Shown piece by piece: positions 36,532-45,464 of a stretch of 64,000 nt of DNA (position 1 is its first letter; each line of letters starts with the position of its first letter). The notes below the pieces were generated by a model. It was not told where the DNA came from and ran no database searches. It saw nothing but the letters and a program-made list of their open reading frames with translations. Origin of the DNA: CBDCFT01 sp965216365. Lineage in GTDB: Bacteria > Pseudomonadota > Gammaproteobacteria > Arenicellales > CBDCFT01. The DNA is taken from assembly GCA_965216365.1 (NCBI GenBank), contig CBDCFT010000049.1, forward strand, positions 124,001 to 188,000, given 5' to 3'. The translations under genes and the position numbers were made by a program.

Positions 36532-37740
36532 TTAACAACAGTGATGCACACCTTCTTCCTGGAATGAGGCAATGCATTCGTTTTTGACTATTTTAAGCGT
36601 TCGCGTTGGCGGCGGCGTATTTCGGCTTTTACCCAAGAAACGTGGCATGCCATTCGAAATCACACCGGCAACAGCGGGAATGTCACCGTTTTTCATTGCG
36701 CTCAACGCGTCCAGTTGCGTGCAACCTTGTGCCGCATCGATGATCGCAAGGTCGGCATCCATACCCGGCTCCATTAACCCAGCACTCAAACCATAAACAC
36801 GCGTGCAGTTACCGGTTGACGCAGCCAAAATGCGTTCCGGCTCGACGTCGGTTAAGGCCGCCATTTCAGTTAAGGATTTAATAACGCCTAAGGGCATTAC
36901 GCCGGTACCGGTTGGCGTGTCGCTGGAAATCATCACGCGATCATACTGATCGTATTTTTCTGCAAGATTTACCACCAAGGCTGAACTGCGTATGTTTCCA
37001 GCCTGCGCAATTTGCAATGCCATTTCCGTCTCACTGACAATGCGCTCTAAACCGTCGTCCGATAACGCGACCGGGCCTCCGTTTACATGACCGGCGATAT
37101 CCGGCGCCATGGTGACAAGATCGTCCGCTGTAATCGGTTGAGAACCTGGAATCGATGCGCCGCCGGTATGACACATGACTTTAAAGCCATGTTTTTGCGC
37201 ATTCCTTACAATAGGCGTGACATCGACTGGCCTTTCAAACGCGCCGAAACCCACTTTCGCATGCCACACACCTTCCGCCGCTAACTCTTTAAAATGATAC
37301 TCCTCCAAACCTGGCTCCATAATCACCGAACCTGCATAAACGCGCATGCCACCTGGTCTAAAGTCTGCAAAACAACGTTGCGCCGCGAGAGCGAGTGCGC
37401 AAATGCCGGCAGGATCGGCAGGTCTGCCCGGCACATGAATTTCACTCGCGGAAATACAACTGGTAATTGCACCGTGCAAATAACTTTCCAAAAAACCGAC
37501 GGTCTTTTGACGTGGCGTGTAATCACCGAAGGTAATATGCACGTGGGAATCGATCAAACCGGGCAAGACGGTCATTCCATCGACATCAATAACCAATTTT
37601 GCATCGTTGACGTCGGTATCACTCGCCTGTCCAACCGACGAGAGCTTGCCGTCATCAATCACTACGGCATCGCCATTCACAAAAGGCGAGCGCCAATTGC
37701 CACTAATCAACTTACCAATATTGACCAAGACAATTTTCAC
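36532..37740 (-). CDS. Amidohydrolase resembling enamidase
   Basis: This 402-residue amidohydrolase-superfamily enzyme starts at GTG 37740 behind AGGAGA. Metal-binding residues are visible in LPGLIDSHVHITFGD (HxH), KVMCHTGGASIPGS and AGHVNGGPVALSDDG for the later histidines, and SSDTPTGTG for the catalytic aspartate. The run DYTPRQKTVGFLESYLHGAI and the ending GKSRNTPPPTRTLK strongly recall enamidase of nicotinate fermentation, which hydrolyses a cyclic enamide. The true substrate here is unknown. It opens the operon that continues into the HpaB-type and Liv genes. Confidence 0.8.
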   Translation of the reverse strand: MKIVLVNIGKLISGNWRSPFVNGDAVVIDDGKLSSVGQASDTDVNDAKLVIDVDGMTVLPGLIDSHVHITFGDYTPRQKTVGFLESYLHGAITSCISASEIHVPGRPADPAGICALALAAQRCFADFRPGGMRVYAGSVIMEPGLEEYHFKELAAEGVWHAKVGFGAFERPVDVTPIVRNAQKHGFKVMCHTGGASIPGSQPITADDLVTMAPDIAGHVNGGPVALSDDGLERIVSETEMALQIAQAGNIRSSALVVNLAEKYDQYDRVMISSDTPTGTGVMPLGVIKSLTEMAALTDVEPERILAASTGNCTRVYGLSAGLMEPGMDADLAIIDAAQGCTQLDALSAMKNGDIPAVAGVISNGMPRFLGKSRNTPPPTRTLKIVKNECIASFQEEGVHHCC

Positions 37741-37748
37741 TTGGTGAT

Positions 37749-37830
37749 TTCTCCTGTTGATAACCTGGGGTTTACAACTTTTGTTATTGAACCAACTGTA
37801 TGGTTGGCAGTCACTCAGGTCAAGCGACCA
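37749..37830 (-). repeat. Duplicated promoter-leader segment, copy A
   Basis: These 82 bases upstream of the amidohydrolase gene match 39453-39534 without gaps at about 66 positions. The conserved parts include the TTGACC -35 box and the leader up to the ribosome binding site. The remainder of the gap (37831-38090) shows no gene. Confidence 0.6.
37792..37823 (-). promoter_or_regulatory. Sigma-70-like promoter with overlapping operator
   Basis: On the minus strand a -35 box TTGACC (37818-37823) and -10 box TACAGT (37795-37800) are 17 bases apart. An inverted repeat, CCAAC (37792-37796) with GTTGG (37803-37807), brackets the -10 box. This is where a repressor would bind. It would drive the seven-gene amidohydrolase-Liv operon. 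Confidence 0.5.
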
Positions 37831-38090
37831 TTTTGAGTTCAGTCGTAATCCCCAGTGCGAGGCATTTTAAAAGTATAGCGTTGATATTGACCTTATGATG
37901 GCATCACGCCCGCCATACCACAATCAAACCGAAAAACTGTGTTTAACTAATCCAAATAATACGTTGGTCCCCAGTGGACCAAAAGCCAAACTTCGATCAT
38001 CAGGAAAAACGCCTGTTAGGTTGTCCTCGCTGAACATGAAACCGTATCAGATGAGTCGAGCATTTTTCAGGTCAAGGCGAACCGGACTCA

Positions 38091-39245
38091 TTATTCTGCC
38101 AGCAGGTCGTCAAACTCCTGAACGAAACGCTGGAAGTCCGATTCCTCGATCACCAATGGCGGGTCGATGCGGAACATTCCACCCCTGTTACAGACGATAT
38201 AACCCCGTTCGATCAGTTGCTCATATATCTTGTCGCCGGTAGTCTTTTCAGCAAACTCCACCGCAAACATCAGTCCGCGACCACGGACTTCTGCAATGTG
38301 TTCGCTGTCGGCGAGCGACTGCAGTGCAGACCAGAATTTTTCGCCCAACGCAGCTGCCCTGGAGATCAATTGTTCATCAGTCAGTACTGCAATCACTTCA
38401 GCAGCGACAGCCGCGCCCAACGGATCATTCTGGTGGGATTGCATATACTTGAATGTCCCACCATCCAATCTCGCGGCCGTTTTTCGATTGATGGCCAACA
38501 CGCTTACCGGATAACCATTGCCGAGGCCTTTTCCAATGCACACGAGGTCGGGGACGATTGGGTAGTGGTTATAACCAAACCACGCACCCGTGCGGCCCAT
38601 TCCGGTGGTTACTTCATTTACTAATACCAGACCGCCTCGTTCTCGGACGGCATCAGCAATATTTCTTATCAACGAAGCCGGTGGAAATCGCACGAACCCG
38701 GATGCGCTGCCCGGTTCAAAGGCGAATTCTGAAATAGTGTCCGGAATGGTCACTAATTTTGGGCAGTCAGATCGGCAATCGTCCTTGCGTGCACAGTCCG
38801 CGCACTCACGCCAGTCAAATTCAAACCAGCCCTCCTTCCGCTCATTCGTCGCGCTGTACGAACCGAAATAGGCGTCATGCAGGCACAGTGTTGTTGATCT
38901 CTTCGTGATATGCCTGCAAATCTGCCGGGCGAGTTCAATGACTTCGCTGCCGGAAGACAAGAACACGCATTTGCCCTCCTCGAATCCGACAATCGAGAGC
39001 ACGGAACGGGCGGCCATTTCAACGATATCACTCGAATAGCAGAAACCGGTGTGGGCGATAGCATCGGCCTGCCTTGCCATGGCCGCATTGACCCTGGCGT
39101 TCTTATGGCCCAATGGAAGGCACCATACGCCGGATTCGAGATCGAGATAGCGCTTCCCGCTATCGTCGAACAAGTACACTCTGTCACTGTCGGCAACATT
39201 AGGGAACTTAAGTTCATGACCCGTGCAATTGAGTACGCTGCTCAT
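38091..39245 (-). CDS. Class III (PLP) aminotransferase with an internal Cys4 insertion
   Basis: This 384-residue protein has the fold of ornithine/GABA/acetylornithine-type aminotransferases, with the PLP lysine in VCIGKGLGNGYPV and the cofactor segment LVLVNEVTTGMGRTG. ATG 39245 is chosen over an upstream TTG because AGGA lies seven bases before it. Between the small and large domain parts is an unusual insertion, CADCARKDDCRSDC (about residues 147-160), suited to bind zinc or an iron-sulfur cluster. It is not a standard feature of the family. The substrate is unknown. Confidence 0.82.
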   Translation of the reverse strand: MSSVLNCTGHELKFPNVADSDRVYLFDDSGKRYLDLESGVWCLPLGHKNARVNAAMARQADAIAHTGFCYSSDIVEMAARSVLSIVGFEEGKCVFLSSGSEVIELARQICRHITKRSTTLCLHDAYFGSYSATNERKEGWFEFDWRECADCARKDDCRSDCPKLVTIPDTISEFAFEPGSASGFVRFPPASLIRNIADAVRERGGLVLVNEVTTGMGRTGAWFGYNHYPIVPDLVCIGKGLGNGYPVSVLAINRKTAARLDGGTFKYMQSHQNDPLGAAVAAEVIAVLTDEQLISRAAALGEKFWSALQSLADSEHIAEVRGRGLMFAVEFAEKTTGDKIYEQLIERGYIVCNRGGMFRIDPPLVIEESDFQRFVQEFDDLLAE

Positions 39246-39285
39246 CGGAAAATCCTGCAACAAAGCTGTATCCCGCGATTGAAAA

Positions 39286-39405
39286 TCATCTTCTTTGGGC
39301 TAGCGGAGGACATAAATATACGACATCGTATTGACGTATTAGCACTCTCGCATTCACGTATTTGGCGTTGGATTTAAATCTTGGTAATTCAAGGTTTATT
39401 TTCAT
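39286..39405 (-). pseudogene. Decayed ORF fragment, copy B
   Basis: A short frame of 39 codons starts at ATG 39405 behind GTGAGG. Its sequence (MKINLELPRFKSNAKYVNAR continuing VLIRQYDVVYL) reappears, with changes and a one-base shift, at 41120-41235. Both look like remnants of the 5' end of one gene. I do not recognise the family. Confidence 0.4.
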
Positions 39406-39452
39406 TAAATGTGCCTCACCCTTGTTCCGCGAAATTTACTGCGTCCTCCGAG

Positions 39453-39534
39453 TTCTCCTGTTGATACCCTGGGATTCGCAACTTTTGTTGTTGAATCAAC
39501 TCTATGGTCGATGGCCATTCAGGTCAAGTAACGA
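39453..39534 (-). repeat. Duplicated promoter-leader segment, copy B
   Basis: This is the second copy of 37749-37830. It keeps TTGACC (39522-39527), the 17-base spacer, TAGAGT (39499-39504) and the bracketing repeat as ATCAAC (39495-39500) with GTCGAT (39507-39512). It could drive the aminotransferase gene through a long leader. Confidence 0.5.
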
Positions 39535-39901
39535 ATTCGGACCCTGGCACAACATCTAATTCAGGACGCTTTCAGATGCATAGTATTGGGTATTAGTAGA
39601 ATGATCCGCTTACAATATACAATCCAGTCATGAACTGACTGAGACTAATCGACTATTCCGAAATTAGCTTGTATTTTAACAGCAAGATTCAACGGACACG
39701 TTTGTTGCTTTCTGATATCCAGCACTGAATGTTCAAATACTGTGGATATCTGGCCGGTCCTCCCTATCGCACCGTGAGTACCGGACAAACCGTCTCGCCA
39801 TGCAAGACTTTTATAATCGATATTTCTTTGGTGCGGCACAAAAGATAGTATAAGAATCATCGAAATCAAACTTATTCTAGCGTTCCAAGGAAACCTCACC
39901 T
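39535..39901. other. Intergenic region without recognisable gene
   Basis: These 367 bases lie before the creatinase-like gene. An open frame on the minus strand here has no family resemblance and no ribosome binding site, so I treat it as chance. No hairpin or clear promoter is seen. Confidence 0.4.
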
Positions 39902-41059
39902 ATGCTCGATCAAGCCCGCCAACGAACGCTGGATTTCCAACACCGACTCAAGAATGCCGATATCGAAATCGCCGTTCTAACCGACGAGAGTTCCATCGCT
40001 TATCTGGCGGGGTTTTGGGGATACTTGTCCGTCGAGTTTGGGCGACCGACATTTCTGGTTGTTCGTCCCGACGAAGAACCGATTGTAGTGACACCACTCA
40101 TGGAGAGCGAGATGGTGAGCGCAATGACATGGGTTTCAAACGTAATGACTTGGGAAGACAGCGGCGCCAATCGCTGGGAAAACATTTTGCACAAAGCGAT
40201 CGGTGACCATACGCGCAAGGTAGCAGTTGAGTTGGATTCACTGCCTGCCATTGTTCGCAACTGGTTCGATAACTCAATGAGCGCAACAACACTTGAAGAC
40301 ATATCGCCGGTGCTGGGAGAGATGCGCATGATCAAATCACCGGAGGAAATTGAAATCATGCGTCAGGCAGGCCAGATCGCCCGCGTAATGATGGAAGCGG
40401 CAGAAGGCGCACTGGCCCAAGACGCTCCCGAGTACGAGGCCGCACTGGCGGTAATTAATGCAGGTAGTCGCAAGGCTGCCGGCTTTCTAACTGACCGTGG
40501 CTGGGATGCTTTTGTATCACCAATGATCCATAACCTGCAGATAATGCAATCAGGGCGTGACACATCGATGGTGCATCGGCGTGCCAGCGTCAAACCGCTA
40601 GAGAAAGGCGACCCGGTGTACTTTTGTTTTTGCAACATGGCACAGTTCAAATTGTACAAACTCGGGTTTGATCGAATGTTCTTTGTCGGCGCCGTGTCCG
40701 ATGAAGCAGGCAAAGTGCAACAGGCTGCGATAGATGCGCAACAAGCAGCCATTGCCGCTATCCGTCCAGGTGTAACCGCCGAGTCGATTTCAGAAGCAGC
40801 AGACGCTGTCTACCGCGAACGAGGTTACGAAACCGGCTATCGCACCGGCCGATCAATCGGTATGTCTTATCTCGAGACGCCGGAACTCAAGCCGGGCGAC
40901 AAAACGATCCTGCAACCCGGTATGACGTTCGCTGTGGACGGCGGCATCAGCGTTGGCGGAAGTCTCGGCGGGCGTATTGGCGATTCAGTAGTGGTGACCG
41001 GTAACGGCTACGAGTACCTTACGGATTTTCCACGAGAAATACGGGTGGTCGATCGATAG
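39902..41059 (+). CDS. Creatinase/prolidase-fold (M24 family) hydrolase lacking metal ligands
   Basis: This 385-residue protein has the creatinase N-terminal domain (about 10-140) and the pita-bread catalytic domain. Aligned by eye with the M24 fold, the usual metal ligands are missing: the Asp-Asp site reads YFCFCNMAQFKLYKLGFDRM, the GHGIG histidine is arginine (TGRSIGMSYLE), and the first Glu is Asp (MTFAVDGGISVG). Creatinase and ectoine-hydrolase-type relatives also work without metal, using a histidine that could correspond to SMVHRRASV here. I infer a C-N hydrolase of a small compound, not a peptidase. Confidence 0.75.
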   Translation: MLDQARQRTLDFQHRLKNADIEIAVLTDESSIAYLAGFWGYLSVEFGRPTFLVVRPDEEPIVVTPLMESEMVSAMTWVSNVMTWEDSGANRWENILHKAIGDHTRKVAVELDSLPAIVRNWFDNSMSATTLEDISPVLGEMRMIKSPEEIEIMRQAGQIARVMMEAAEGALAQDAPEYEAALAVINAGSRKAAGFLTDRGWDAFVSPMIHNLQIMQSGRDTSMVHRRASVKPLEKGDPVYFCFCNMAQFKLYKLGFDRMFFVGAVSDEAGKVQQAAIDAQQAAIAAIRPGVTAESISEAADAVYRERGYETGYRTGRSIGMSYLETPELKPGDKTILQPGMTFAVDGGISVGGSLGGRIGDSVVVTGNGYEYLTDFPREIRVVDR

Positions 41060-41119
41060 TTTAGCCGAGGCGAGTCTTTAGCTTTTCAAAGTCGCGCTGG
41101 TCTAACACCAGAGAAATGC

Positions 41120-41283
41120 CTAGTATTCGAGCAAGCGGAGCGCATAATATATTACGCCGTATGGAGTTATTAATATCGTGCGTTAACAAATTTAGTGTTG
41201 GTTGAAATACTTAGTGACACAATATCTATTTTCATCAAATGTATCTCACACTCGTTCGGCGCAATTCACTGTACCCTCCGAGT
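41120..41283 (-). pseudogene. Decayed ORF fragment and repeat, copy C
   Basis: Positions 41227-41283 match 39397-39453 without gaps at about 46 of 57 bases. Beyond the ATG (41235) the match continues as MKIDIVSLSISTNTKFVNAR, then after a one-base deletion as RILITPYGVIYY, compared with RVLIRQYDVVY in copy B. It lies directly behind the stop of the Pot-type permease gene. Confidence 0.4.
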
Positions 41284-42099
41284 CTATTTTTCTCGAGGAC
41301 TGATAAATTGAGTTGCCAGTAAAAGTACGGTGGAAACCAAGACCATTATCGTGGAAATAGCGGCAATAGTCGGATCAATATAATCACGCAGAGCGCTGAA
41401 CATATGCTTGGTTAACGTTGCGTTTGCACCTCCGGAAACGAATATCGCGATTATCACTTCGTCAAACGAAGTCAAAAACGACAACAACGCTGCCGTTATA
41501 ACGGAAAACTTTATTTGTGGCAGCGTAATGATAAAAAAGGCCTTTAACCGCGTTGCACCCAGACTCCGGGCTACCCGCTCCTGGTTCAGGTCATATGACC
41601 GCAAAGCTGCGGTGATGACTATCATTACGAGTGGCGTCGCCATTGCAGTATGGGCCAAGACCAGCCCTGTGATTGTGTTGTTAAGCCCTACTCGTCCGTA
41701 TGCATAGAACGCGCCGATTGCGATCAAAATTACAGGCACGATCATCGGTGTAATTAAGAACATGAAAATCGCTTTGGCCGCACGATGACCGGACACGAAC
41801 AGAGCATAAGCAGCCATCGTTCCCAGAGGCGTGGCGACTAACATGGTGAGAACTCCGGCCTGCAGGGAAGTTACCGTCGCCTGCATCCACTTCGATGATT
41901 CAAAATACACTTCATACCAACGTGTCGACCAGTTGCTTGGCGGAAATTCCAAATATTGTGAATCTGAGAACGACATTGGGACGACAATAAATGTCGGGAT
42001 CACCAACAACAGCATGATGATCAACGCCACGACATACAACCAAAACCGATCGCCATGGGTTACTTGTGTGTCCGACGCAGGTTTGCTCCACCAACTCAT
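41284..42099 (-). CDS. Spermidine/putrescine-type ABC permease (PotC-like)
   Basis: This 271-residue inner-membrane permease has about six membrane helices. I chose ATG 42099 (MSWWSKP); the longer frame overlaps the partner permease gene. The binding-protein-dependent transport signature is VARSLGATRLKAFFIITLPQ (EAA loop). It follows the PotB-like gene by one base and completes a four-gene transporter. The substrate is probably a polyamine or another cationic or amino compound. Confidence 0.87.
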   Translation of the reverse strand: MSWWSKPASDTQVTHGDRFWLYVVALIIMLLLVIPTFIVVPMSFSDSQYLEFPPSNWSTRWYEVYFESSKWMQATVTSLQAGVLTMLVATPLGTMAAYALFVSGHRAAKAIFMFLITPMIVPVILIAIGAFYAYGRVGLNNTITGLVLAHTAMATPLVMIVITAALRSYDLNQERVARSLGATRLKAFFIITLPQIKFSVITAALLSFLTSFDEVIIAIFVSGGANATLTKHMFSALRDYIDPTIAAISTIMVLVSTVLLLATQFISPREK

Positions 42100-42100
42100 T

Positions 42101-43003
42101 TCAACTTTTCCCAAACAACGCAACATCAAACTTAAACAGTCGCGCAGCCACGTATAAAACAATAAGTGTCGCAACCAGGAGAACGACCCCAAGGGCGCTT
42201 GCTGCTCCCCAGTTGAATTGATTTTCTAGTATTGCGGTTATCTGGGTCGCCACCATCACAACGCGACCGCCACCGAGCACCGCAGGTGTAACGTAAAACC
42301 CAAGACATAGAACGAAGACTATCAACGACCCGGCCACCATTCCTGACAACGATAACGGGAAGTACACCTGCCAGAATGCCTTGATCGGCGACGCACCAAG
42401 ATTTGCGGCAGCGTACATCATATCGCGATCAATTTTTTTCATTGAGCCGTACAGGGGCAAAACCAGGAAAGGCAGCATAATGTGGGCCATACCAATCAGT
42501 GTCCCCGTCATGTTATGAACAAGTTTTACCGGGGAATCCCAAAGCCCTATGTGCATCGCAAATTCATTGAGCAACCCATTTTTCTGCAGCAGAACAAGCC
42601 ACGCGTAAGTACGGACCAGCAGCGACGTCCAGAACGGCAACAACACAGCCAACATGAATATGCCGGTCCACCGCTTAGGTAACAATGCCAAGAAATAAGC
42701 CAGTGGATAACCGATCAGGATACAAATAATCGTGGTGAGAATACTCACCTGGAAAGTAGTCACGAACACACGTGCATACGACTTGTATTCGATCATCTTC
42801 CTATAATGCTCGAGCGATGGTTGACCGTCGCTGCCGACGAATGACAGATAGAACAACCAACCCACAGGAACGAGAATTACGAGCACGATTATCAAAATCG
42901 CTGGTGTCGCAAGACTTAACAAGGTCCATTGTTCCCGCACCTCACGAACCTTGAGTTCCGCCACGTGCAGGGGCTGAGGCTTGGAATCGGACTTGTTCAC
43001 CAT
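42101..43003 (-). CDS. Spermidine/putrescine-type ABC permease (PotB-like)
   Basis: This 300-residue permease has about six membrane helices after a 30-residue polar lead. Characteristic segments are LLPFWTSLLVRTYAWLVLLQ and the EAA loop AAANLGASPIKAFWQVYFPL. It forms the channel with the PotC-like protein. It begins 14 bases downstream of the ATPase gene. Confidence 0.87.
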   Translation of the reverse strand: MVNKSDSKPQPLHVAELKVREVREQWTLLSLATPAILIIVLVILVPVGWLFYLSFVGSDGQPSLEHYRKMIEYKSYARVFVTTFQVSILTTIICILIGYPLAYFLALLPKRWTGIFMLAVLLPFWTSLLVRTYAWLVLLQKNGLLNEFAMHIGLWDSPVKLVHNMTGTLIGMAHIMLPFLVLPLYGSMKKIDRDMMYAAANLGASPIKAFWQVYFPLSLSGMVAGSLIVFVLCLGFYVTPAVLGGGRVVMVATQITAILENQFNWGAASALGVVLLVATLIVLYVAARLFKFDVALFGKS

Positions 43004-43017
43004 ATGATTATTCTTGC

Positions 43018-44133
43018 TTAACTATCCCAGGGAATGATAACGACATCCTCCCTATGCAAACCCACGGATACCCTGTCTCCGGGACGCATTGCGTTTGTTT
43101 GATATGTCGAACTGGTTCCAAAGCGGACCGAGAGATTGTATTGATCGTCGATTGCAATCAGCGCAAACGCAGTCTCACCTTGAAACACGGATTCCCGCAC
43201 CATGCCCTCGAACACGATTGTCTGTCCCGAATCTTCCTTATCTTCTTCAGTGATAAACAATCGTTCAGGACGAATGACCAGCGACCAGTTGTCGGTGGTT
43301 TCGTTTGCGAGCTTTTCCGCGACCAAATGGTTTCTGAAAAACAGTTGCCCAGACTCACCTCTCGTCAATGGCAACATTGTCGATTCACCGATGAAGTCGG
43401 CAACGAAGGCATTGGCGGGATGGTTATAGATCGCTTCCGGCGTATCGACCTGGGCCAGTTTGCCATGATTAATAACCGCGATGCGGTCGGACATGGTTAA
43501 GGCTTCGCGCTGGTCGTGTGTAACATAAACCGTTGTCACGCCCAATTGCCTGTGTAAATGCTTAAGCTCGATCTGCATTTGCTCACGCAGTTTTTTATCG
43601 AGGGCGGAAAGCGGCTCATCCATCAACAAAATGCGCGGGCGAAACACAAAGGCTCGCGCGAGGGCTACCCGTTGTCTCTGTCCACCGGATAACTGGTCTA
43701 TGCCTCGCTCACCCAGATCGGATAGCTGAACCGTTGCCAGTGCTTGTGCAACGCGTTCGGTGCACTCTTCAGTTCCGATACCGCGCAGCTTCAAAGGAAA
43801 AGCGATATTCTCAGCCACCGACATGTGCGGAAACAGAGCGTAGCTCTGAAACACCATTCCGACTTCGCGTCGATGCGGCGGTGTCAAAATCATTTCCGCG
43901 TCACCGAAACGAATACTGCCTGAATCGGGTCTGTTAAAGCCGGCGATAGCCATCAGAAGAGTGGTTTTCCCGGATCCCGATGGCCCTAACAGTGTTAGAA
44001 ATTCACCGCTTTTGATCTCAAGATTTACCGAATCGAGCGCATAGAGATCGCCATACGTTTTAGTAAGACCACTGATATGAATAGGCAGTGCCGTCGAACT
44101 ATCCAACGGCTCGATTTCGGGTTGGCTGGCCAA
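43018..44133 (-). CDS. Spermidine/putrescine-type ABC ATPase (PotA-like)
   Basis: This 371-residue ATPase has Walker A GPSGSGKTTLL, signature QLSGGQRQRVALARAF, Walker B ILLMDEPLSALDKKL and H-loop VTHDQREALTMSD. It is followed by a C-terminal TOBE domain (about 285-365, with LVIRPERLF). The best start is TTG 44133; the ribosome binding site is weak, and the preceding hairpin may modulate expression. Confidence 0.9.
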   Translation of the reverse strand: MASQPEIEPLDSSTALPIHISGLTKTYGDLYALDSVNLEIKSGEFLTLLGPSGSGKTTLLMAIAGFNRPDSGSIRFGDAEMILTPPHRREVGMVFQSYALFPHMSVAENIAFPLKLRGIGTEECTERVAQALATVQLSDLGERGIDQLSGGQRQRVALARAFVFRPRILLMDEPLSALDKKLREQMQIELKHLHRQLGVTTVYVTHDQREALTMSDRIAVINHGKLAQVDTPEAIYNHPANAFVADFIGESTMLPLTRGESGQLFFRNHLVAEKLANETTDNWSLVIRPERLFITEEDKEDSGQTIVFEGMVRESVFQGETAFALIAIDDQYNLSVRFGTSSTYQTNAMRPGDRVSVGLHREDVVIIPWDS

Positions 44134-44157
44134 GTTTTAAAGCCTTGTAAATTGAAG

Positions 44158-44185
44158 CTGCCGGGCGGCTTAGGCCGACCGGCAG
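44158..44185 (-). promoter_or_regulatory. Intercistronic hairpin between binding protein and ATPase genes
   Basis: Outer arms CTGCCGG/CCGGCAG and inner arms CGGC/GCCG form an 11-bp stem with one mismatch and a four-base loop. There is no following U-run. Such hairpins after a binding-protein gene typically protect its mRNA and lower expression of the downstream genes. Confidence 0.55.
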
Positions 44186-44200
44186 TTCATACTTTTCTTA

Positions 44201-45283
44201 TTATTCGCTCAAAAGTTCCATATAAAGCTCAAGCGCTTCAGTCCTGTTCTGTGCATACCAATCCAGATTGACCGGAAGCATCAGCGGGACATTGCTAGGA
44301 TGTGAAGGCAGAGATTCGATCAATTCCTTTGGCGCAGTTGTTATCTCGTAAGCCTTTTTGTTGGTCGGCCCATAGGTAATATGAAATGGCAGGTTGGCCT
44401 GGTACTCGGGTTTTGAAATCTCGGCGAGAAACTTCATCGCGACATCCTTGTTGGGCGCACCTTTCGGCATGGCGAAACAATCATAATCGAGTAATGCCTG
44501 ATCGAATGAATAGCCGACCTTGGCGCCATCTTTCTTAGCATTGTCGAACCGGCCGTTCCAGCCAGTGGTCATGTCAACCTCGGCATCTTTCATCAACTGA
44601 GCTTGTTGCGCACCGGAATCCCAGAATACCGCAATATGCGGTTTCAACTCTCTGATCTTATTTATCGCGCGCATCATTCCTTCCTTCGTAGAAAGAACTT
44701 CATAAACCTGCTCGGGCGGTACCCCGTCTGCCATAAGCGCAGGTTCTAACGCACCATCTACGTTATTCGCGCGATAGGCACGGGTACCCGGAAATTTTTC
44801 AACATCCCAGAAATCAGCCCACGATTTTGGGGCATCCGCACTACCGGGTTCACCATACTTGTCGGTGTTCCATGCCATCACCGTGGCAAAAACATCGGAA
44901 CCAACACAGTAGTCGGTATATAAGTTGGGATAGAAATCAGCAACGTCAACGACATTGTAGTCTATCTTTTCCAAACAGCCCTCGGCCGCGGCGGATGCTG
45001 CACCACCAGAGCCGGTAACTACCAAATCCCAGGTAACTGCGCCGGACTGAACCTGAAGACAGGTTTTCGACATGCTGGCCCCGGATTCTCTGTTTATGGC
45101 GATACCGGTATTCTTGGATGCATCGTTAAAAAGGGCATTGTCCTGCGCTTCGCCATAACTTCCACCCCAGGAAACGACCGTGATGGGTTCAGCAGATACA
45201 ACACCAGTCACAAGAATTGCCGTTGCGGTACCAACGGCGGCTTTCACAATTGCCCGCTTCGAAAATCTGTCGCAAAATCTCAT
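44201..45283 (-). CDS. Spermidine/putrescine-type periplasmic binding protein (PotD-like)
   Basis: This 360-residue extracytoplasmic binding protein has an N-terminal signal (KRAIVKAAVGTATAILVTGV, cleavage after VVSA) and then ITVVSWGGSYGEAQDNALF, the usual start of PotD/PotF-type proteins. Segments AYRANNVDGALEPALMADGV and DMTTGWNGRFDNA are typical of this class II binding-protein branch. It is the first gene of the transporter operon. The ligand is not certain; relatives bind polyamines, opines, betaines or amino acids. Confidence 0.87.
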   Translation of the reverse strand: MRFCDRFSKRAIVKAAVGTATAILVTGVVSAEPITVVSWGGSYGEAQDNALFNDASKNTGIAINRESGASMSKTCLQVQSGAVTWDLVVTGSGGAASAAAEGCLEKIDYNVVDVADFYPNLYTDYCVGSDVFATVMAWNTDKYGEPGSADAPKSWADFWDVEKFPGTRAYRANNVDGALEPALMADGVPPEQVYEVLSTKEGMMRAINKIRELKPHIAVFWDSGAQQAQLMKDAEVDMTTGWNGRFDNAKKDGAKVGYSFDQALLDYDCFAMPKGAPNKDVAMKFLAEISKPEYQANLPFHITYGPTNKKAYEITTAPKELIESLPSHPSNVPLMLPVNLDWYAQNRTEALELYMELLSE

Positions 45284-45464
45284 ATCTTACTCCTCATAAA
45301 ATAACAGTGGTTTGGTTTTAGCCTTACAGAAAACAGATATTGTTTAATTTAGATACCGTAGGCCATTAATTTAGATCATTTTCAAGTCTGCTTGTAAAAT
45401 TGGCATAGAATAGAAAAGATCCACTATCGCCAGTCTGCCAATATCGACGCAACAGCGCAAGCTG

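Noticed and set aside
39645..39899. 84-residue frame on the minus strand
   Set aside because: No ribosome binding site, no family resemblance, and it lies in a degenerate repeat-rich gap.
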